This document shows positions 58,065-64,000 of a DNA stretch of 64,000 nt, piece by piece. A program made the translations under genes and the position numbers. The notes under the pieces were generated by a model. It was given only the letters and a program-made list of their open reading frames with translations, had not been told where the DNA came from and ran no database searches. Origin of the DNA: Ashinkailepas kermadecensis. Its lineage: Eukaryota > Arthropoda > Thecostraca > Neolepadidae. Location: assembly GCA_034440615.1 (NCBI GenBank), contig JAOTOM010004954.1, forward strand, positions 399,501 through 463,500. The letters run 5' to 3'. Numbering within the stretch: the stretch's first letter is position 1; each line of letters opens with the position of its first letter.

Positions 58065-58389
58065 AGAAAATTTACATGCTCATACTGTCCATTTTGGAAC
58101 AACTCATTTGTAATATACATAAAGCATCTGAAGACACATAAGACAGATTGTAGGCATTTCAGATTTGACTGCTGTCTGTTCAATTCGGAAGTCGCGTTTC
58201 AGTAACATTCGAGCATGGCAGAGTCATGTCCAGACTGCACATGGTCTGCCTGGCAGAAGTGATTCAGACAGTTCAGAGCCCGAATCTGAACCAGAAGAAG
58301 AACAACTTCCGTATCATGTTCGTACTCTACGAGAAGAAGTACCGCAACATGAACCGACCATCACCCGTCCTATGTTGCATCGTTTTTGA
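58065..58389 (+). pseudogene. C2H2 zinc-finger N-terminus of a transposase-like protein
   Basis: From 58059 the frame reads FTCSYCPFWNNSFV and IKHLKTHKTD, a C2H2 finger (Cys-x2-Cys-x12-His-x3-4-His). The overlapping frame 58165-58389 gives CSIRKSRFSNIRAWQSHVQT with a second His pair, followed by an acidic Ser/Glu/Pro stretch. This organisation precedes the HDLLEG domain in CACTA-like animal proteins. The two parts are out of frame. Confidence 0.5.
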
Positions 58390-58698
58390 ACACACTTCGT
58401 GACCATCACTTACCTGAAGCTGAATGTGCTGAAGCTTCCAAGCAAGTAGAAGATATAGTCAAACAAGCGATGCATGATAATGCAAGTAGAGATGAAGGTG
58501 AATGCTGCATGGATGCCTTACAGGCCTTTCAAGTCAACCACAAATATGAGAAATGAATTGTGGAAAATCATCTTCCATACGTGGAACCTGAGACTGTTGT
58601 GATTGGGCAAAGAAGCAATGGCAAGATCGATTCGTTTCAGTATGTCTCCCTTATATCACAGTTCCAGCATTTGGCATGCTTGCCGCAGCTGCATAATT

Positions 58699-58911
58699 GG
58701 GTTTTTGAACACCACCCTGCTGGATCTCCGAAGATCGCTGACGTGTTTGTTGGGTTTTTGAACACCACCCTGCTGGATCTCCGAAGAACGCTGACGTGTT
58801 TGTTGGGGTTTTTGAACACCACCCTGCTGGATCTCCGAAGATCGCTGACGTGTTTGTTGGGTTTTTGAAGACCACCCTGCTGGATCTCCGAAGATCGTTG
58901 ACGTGTGTGAT
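58699..58911. repeat. 53-bp tandem repeat
   Basis: Four units starting GGGTTTTTGAACACCACCCT at 58699, 58752, 58806 and 58859. It lies between the zinc-finger and C-terminal parts of the transposase-like gene. Confidence 0.9.
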
Positions 58912-59376
58912 GGAACTGATCACACACCGCGAAGGAGAAACACACTATATATATATATATATCAATATCGTACGATGACTTCGAAGTAGCAAACACTCTG
59001 CGAAGTGCTTCTGGTGTTCACAAATTAGCGACGCTAAATTTCTTCCTTCTGAATGTTCCTGCGAAACTGCGATCAAAGGTTGACTCTATTTTTCTGTTGG
59101 TACTCTGTTTGTCTTCTGTAGTTCACAAATACGGCTGACTGGTAGTCCTAAGGAGACTAATATATGATTTGAAGCTGCCATGGACCAATGGGATAGAGGT
59201 TAGCGTCCGCGGCGAGCTGGTAACTGCTTAAGCCAAGCTATCATTTGTTTTATGTGACAACCTTGCTGTCCATAACATTGCCGGTTTTATGCCAAACTTT
59301 TCAAGTGGGAGAAGTCCATGCATCCATGTCTGGGATCGTCAGATGACTTTCGACCAAGTTTACGGAAAACGTTTTC

Positions 59377-60213
59377 GTGTTAAGAACACGTGACGTGTAC
59401 CAAAAGCAGCTGCAATGTCTAGAGGATAGTGGGTTTCAGCAAGACCTTGTTTCTCAAACTGGGATCAAGGGCAGGTGCGCGTACTCTGAGCTTCCTTACT
59501 TCAGCGTGGCAGATGGTTTCCCTCCCGATATTGGACACGACTTGCTGGAAGGCGTGGTGCCATGTACGCTGGCACTGATCATTACGACCATCGTCTGTAC
59601 CAATAAATACGTAAGCCTGACAGAGCTGAATGTGCTCCTCTCCCGATTCACATGGAGTCGTCAGGATAATTCCCCGATGCCAATCAAGCAAACGAAGGTA
59701 CTCATTCGCATCAGACAGTCTGCTAGTCAATGCTGGACGCTTTTAAGATACTTGCCATTGCTCCTTGCAAGTTACATCCCAGCTGGATGTGTGGAATGGA
59801 ATGGAAGTTACATCCCAGCTGGATGTGTGGAAGCTTTTCCCATGTGGGTGTCATTTTTGGAATTCAAGATCGTCGATTGGCTCCATGATTTGCGTTGTGT
59901 GTACCCTACGTTTAGACTAAAGCCGAAGTTCCATTACATGGTCCACTATCCGTCACAAATTATCAAGCATGGACCTGTTCGGTACTGCTGGACCATGCGA
60001 TTTGAAAGCAAGTACTCGTTCATGAAAGGTCTGATCAGAGAAAACAAAAATGTCAGGAATATACCTAGAACTGTAGCTCGAAAACACCAGCTCCACATGG
60101 CGTTTCTGCTTCATTCTCCATCATTCATGTGCGCAAGTCAGGCTAAAGTTTTCAAGTTCTTGAAGGGATGGTTATTTCCGACCAGCATTGGCGGTGAGTT
60201 GGAAAGACAATGA
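59377..60213 (+). pseudogene. CACTA-like (Transposase_21-like) transposase C-terminal part
   Basis: Open frame of 278 codons. Seen: GIKGRCAYSELPYFSVADGF, PPDIGHDLLEGVVP, then LKPKFHYMVHYPSQI and GPVRYCWTMRFESKYSFMKG. Many animal CACTA/EnSpm-type proteins have the same P-P-D-I-x-H-D-L-L-E-G-V and W-T-M-R-F-E-x-K motifs. A 36-bp in-frame duplication (59771-59842) repeats SYIPAGCVE. The upstream part is decayed and disrupted, so this is a fragment. It could be a domesticated gene, but no splice structure supports that. Confidence 0.6.
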
Positions 60214-60219
60214 TTTAGC

Positions 60220-60890
60220 ATTGGAAAATGCGCCGAGATCGATAGCTTTGCTTATGCTGTCAGCAACATTGTGCTGGTAACAGTGGATGAAGAAATTGCA
60301 TTTGGCGAAGTATGTGCAGTGTGCGAAAAAGTTGTTCATATTCAGGATCATGTCCTCTGACTACGACAGGCTGACTAATTCATATGAAGTGTCTCGGACT
60401 GATACTGTAATACCTGTTGCCCTGAACGATCTTCGATATTTTTTCCCCATTGTCTCCGGTGTCTACGCAAGATGGAAGACGTCACATTGTGTTGAAAAAC
60501 CATGCATAGATAGGGCAGCACAAAATTACACACTTCTCACAGTTCTTTAGGCGAGTGTGATGATGCTTATTTTCTAATTCATCATGGCCCTTGTACATGA
60601 AGCGAACTTAAATATATAGCAGCATGTATGTCAGTTCAGCATATTATCATGTGAAGGTGTTTGATATATACGTGCACATAAATCATGGTTTGCCAGAATT
60701 AGCAAACATGAATACACCATCAGGAACGTAGCCAAGCATTCGGCGGGATCGGTTGCCCCCTCGCCGTCCCCCTTCGGCCCCGTCGGCTAGCGTTTCCAGT
60801 CCAGCCAAGTTGCCGTACGTAATGGTCTACGTGGTCGGCATGCGAAGATAGAAAGGCCAACAACACTTCTTATAGCCGCCGAGGCTGTTG
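60220..60890. other. Downstream flank of the transposase-like fragment
   Basis: 60287-60550 is an open frame of 87 codons, ICR-like in tone (VQCAKKLFIFRIMSSDYDRL), that may be a further transposase fragment. The rest is unassigned. Confidence 0.3.
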
Positions 60891-61145
60891 TCGGGCCCCT
60901 AAAACGTCTACGAACCCTGATGATCGTTCACGGACCCTTACGAACTTATATAAGCGCTTACGGACGCCTACAGTCTTGCAAACGTCTACGGGCCCCCACT
61001 AACATTTGCGGGGCATTACGAATATTTACGGATCTTTGCGAATGCTTACGAGCCCTTACGAATGCGTACGGATCCCTACGAACAGCTTCGGATCCTTAAG
61101 AACGCGCACGAGCCTTTACGGAAGCCTACGGCTTCCTACAATCGT
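60890..61145. repeat. Degenerate ~15-bp repeat
   Basis: Variants of TACGAACGCTTACGGATCCT over about sixteen units. Confidence 0.7.
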
Positions 61146-61149
61146 TTGT

Positions 61150-63310
61150 TTGACCTTTACAGATACTGAATCGATATCTTTTCCAATGAAGCTTTCACAT
61201 CCTGCATCCAGATGCATGCTTAGACGAGCTGTGTTCTTGGTTTATACCAGTGTCATGTTTACTTACAATTTGAAGAGATATGGGATCGAACGATCCGGGC
61301 CCCCAATCAGGATTAAAAAGCATTGCTTTTCTAAGAAAAACTGTCCCTTTTCGAAATAGAGTGGCCGTAATCCGGCAACTGCAAAATGTATGGGGGTAGT
61401 CCGGCCCTCCCCTTCGCAAATCCGCCTCGTCCTTGGTCAATGTCTGTCTAAGTCCTGGTTTGTAATAAACCACCAAGGATGTGCTGATGTAACACTACGT
61501 CTCATTAAAGGAACCATTCGAGATGTGTGGTCGAATTTGATTTGGACACATATGATTATAGATCGAGTCGCTCTCTATCGTGCATTATGCTTATGTTTAT
61601 ACGAACTCGACCCCGTTACCCCGCAATTAATTTGCCCTGGTTACCCCAGCTGGCAGACAAAGTTATATCGGGTTATCCCAGTTCACTTTCTCAGCACTAG
61701 TATCGTTATAACGTCGTTAGCGTCAGTAAAGCAGCTTCTGAGTTTTTCTGACCGCTGCAACAAAAGTAATTTGTGAAAATAACAAATTGTGAAAATGAAA
61801 ATAACTTGTGAAATTTGAGCAATTCAAGTGGGCCTTTTAAAGGTTATAGGAGCCATCCAGGCAGGGACAGTGGGCAATCCCAGCCCACAAGTATGTAATG
61901 ACATTAGTATGTAATGTATGAAGTAGTATGTAAGTATGTAAATGGAGTCAATGATTGTGTTCTAATTGTACACTTATTGTAGCACTGATTTCAGCAAGAA
62001 GCAAATCGAAGTGCCCGGCGACAGTCAATCATGGACGTCGAGCTGCAGGTGCTGGTGGTGTTTGAAAATGTAAAGAGAGTAATTCAACTTACTGATAGGA
62101 GCTACAGCACACTCAAGACTTAAGTTGAAAAGCAGTTTCCTGTCGTCGATGTAAATACCAACCGCATTATGTTTTTATACAAATTTTCCTCTCTAAGTGA
62201 AGTTTATTTAGAGCATGATTCTTTCCATGGATCAGTTTACTATTATTATGCATGTTTTGCTTGTTCGTAGTTGATTTGCGTGCATGCAGTTGGTGTTTAC
62301 CTCGTGCATCATGTGGCCGCTGTCAGTATGCGTGTTGCCATAAATATTCTGCAGCAATATATAATGCTTCTTGATACCAGCTGGGTTATTGCCGATCTTG
62401 CCACGTTGTCGCCCAAAGGCACCAGAGGTTTATTTGCTCGCCGCGATACATAAGTAAGCGTAGTATCGGTGTAAGCGTTGTGTTGCGTTACGCTGGGAAC
62501 TTCATCACGGTCAAGCTATGTGTACTCAGCTCCACATAAATCCCGATCCGCGAAAGTCTTCCTACCAGAGTTAGGACACATGCACATTAGACCGGAGCGT
62601 CAGAAGGCTTTTTCGAAATTTCCCATCGGCACTGGTGGTATGACTTGGCCAGATATATGTCTAGCCAGGATACGTTCAAAAAAGTTTAAAAAAATAACGT
62701 TTACCTTTGCCAACTAGTCGCCGAACGAAACCATGCAAGTTGACTCCCGGCGTTGAAGTCTCCAGCGGAATTTCATATCTAGTGCCCTTAGAATCTCGAG
62801 AACTAAGAAATATAGAGAGATGCGGTTTTCACCTGCGGGTAGGCCTATCCGTAGGTTAACGTTTTGGTCCCCTAAAATGTTTACCTAACTCACACGGTTG
62901 ACCTGCAAGGTCAGGTCAAAGGTGCAAAAGTGGATGCAGTAGTACATATGCATGCAGTATTGCACAGCCGTTCGGTGTGTAGCAATTGCCAGACTGTATT
63001 TACTTGTATGAACTCTTGCAACTGATAAAATTGCATATATCCGAAAGAGTCCATGGTCTAGACTGCACTCCTCAAAAGCAATATTTACCTCCCCCACTTG
63101 AGCCAGAACCAGTTCAGGGCACTGCAGTGCATATATAATGATATACGTACATTCAACAGGATTGGATCGGCCACATGATCGTGGATAAGTTCAAAAACAA
63201 CAACCGCCGGAAGAACTTCACAGTGAACCATGCGATGCCGGCCAAACGACAATGCGATCGGCCTCTGGGACCAAAAGAGGGGAGTAATTACATCCATAAA
63301 GTGATAGTCA
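61150..63310. other. No gene recognised
   Basis: Mixed AT-rich sequence. Frames up to 128 codons (61390-61776) carry no recognised motif. A GTATGTAA-rich patch lies at 61890-61945. Confidence 0.35.
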
Positions 63311-63321
63311 TTGAGTGATCA

Positions 63322-63480
63322 GGCTTAATAAGAGCTACAGGGGCCCATCTGAGTTCAACCTATAAAGGAGAGATACTACTAGACGAGAAAAGGACACCGA
63401 CACGCCCCAATCAATACCATATCTCCGTTCCAAAGGAACTGCCTACCCAAATATAGTGTGTTCAGTGTGTGTCTTCATAA
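63322..63480 (-). mobile_element. CR1 family B 3' fragment
   Basis: Minus-strand 3' UTR starting at AGGCTTAATAAGAGCTACAG (complement of the family end) and breaking off at about 63480, where a second copy begins. Confidence 0.75.
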
Positions 63481-63486
63481 AATGTT

Positions 63487-64000
63487 CGGACTTAATAAGA
63501 GCCACAGGGGCCCATCTGAGTCAATCCTGTAAAGGGAAAATACTATAGCCCTGGACAAAAACATACTCAACACCCCAACCAGTAGTACATCCAAAATTCC
63601 AAAGAAGGTATCCACCAACATCCCCATACCCACAAATACCGATCTACCCACCTTTAGAGCCCTATTCACTCCATCCCTCGTAACACAAGGATGGATCGAA
63701 TGCCTCATCCATAATTTTCAAACTCCATCCATGCCTGCTTAAAGGGGTCTGCACAGTGTACACCTACTAGCATGAATCACACCCCATCCACCACTAATTA
63801 GAACTCAAAAGCAAGATTCTACAACCTAAAAGTGTGTCCACCATATTTTTGAACACATTCAATGAGGGACTACTTCACCAGGCAGCCTATTCCATTGACC
63901 ATCACACCTTTGACTGAAAACCTATTGGCGTTTTATTGTCCTGCACCTTGACTTGTCTAACCTGAATTGGTGACCCCTGTGTGATACTCTGAATAGAAGG
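63487..64000 (-). mobile_element. CR1 family B 3' part, running off the window
   Basis: 3' UTR at 63487-63780, then coding sequence to 64000. The minus strand reads like family B's C-terminus (H-R-G-H-Q-F-R, F-S-Q-R, W-N-x-L-P), with frameshifts. The element continues beyond the right edge. Confidence 0.8.

Noticed and set aside
1..64000. CRISPR arrays, bacterial operons or phage genes
   Set aside because: The tandem repeats here have no spacer structure and the coding content is eukaryotic with introns and retrotransposons.

Overview
This is eukaryotic nuclear DNA from an invertebrate, probably an arthropod. Exons are short with GT/AG borders and introns are kilobases long. TTAGG-type pentamer runs are scattered through it, and most of the window is retrotransposons, DNA-transposon remnants and minisatellites. 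I see no operons, ribosome binding sites, CRISPR arrays, rRNA genes or intact tRNA genes. The arthropod placement is inference; the species is not identifiable from the window.

Left third (1-19 kb), the host genes. Four minus-strand exons (15480-15643, 12253-12428, 6209-6462, 443-624) join with matching intron phases. They give the first 258 residues of an IRAK4/Tube-like kinase of the Toll/MyD88 pathway: a death domain, a Pro/Glu/Gln-rich linker and the start of the kinase domain. The 3' part lies beyond base 1. Upstream on the same strand is a complete, uninterrupted fatty-acid amide hydrolase 2 (FAAH2) reading frame at 17229-18818, with its Lys-Ser-Ser triad at K131, S206 and S230. The IRAK introns hold minisatellites, tRNA-derived SINEs and a CR1 element.

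Middle (21-41 kb), mobile elements. These are a Penelope-like element, a 5'-truncated LINE with an RNase H domain and a 14-bp target-site duplication, and three more CR1 family A copies. Two of those CR1 copies point toward each other and share the same inactivating lesions. A short element with TTAA ends, a Mutator-like foldback element and a TA-flanked inverted-repeat element are also present.

Right (41-64 kb). There is a degenerate Ty3/gypsy element with 215-219 bp LTRs and a tRNA-Leu-type primer site. It is followed by a satellite of about 280 bp period, a 35-bp minisatellite, a diffuse low-complexity tract, a pentanucleotide array grading from GGCTT to GGTTA, a second CR1 family (B), and a decayed zinc-finger/CACTA-like transposase gene.

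The most interesting structural observation is that the RNase H LINE and several short insertions end in the same stem-loop plus tail. The stem differs in sequence between copies but stays paired, as expected if the LINE reverse transcriptase recognises the structure and also mobilises the SINEs.
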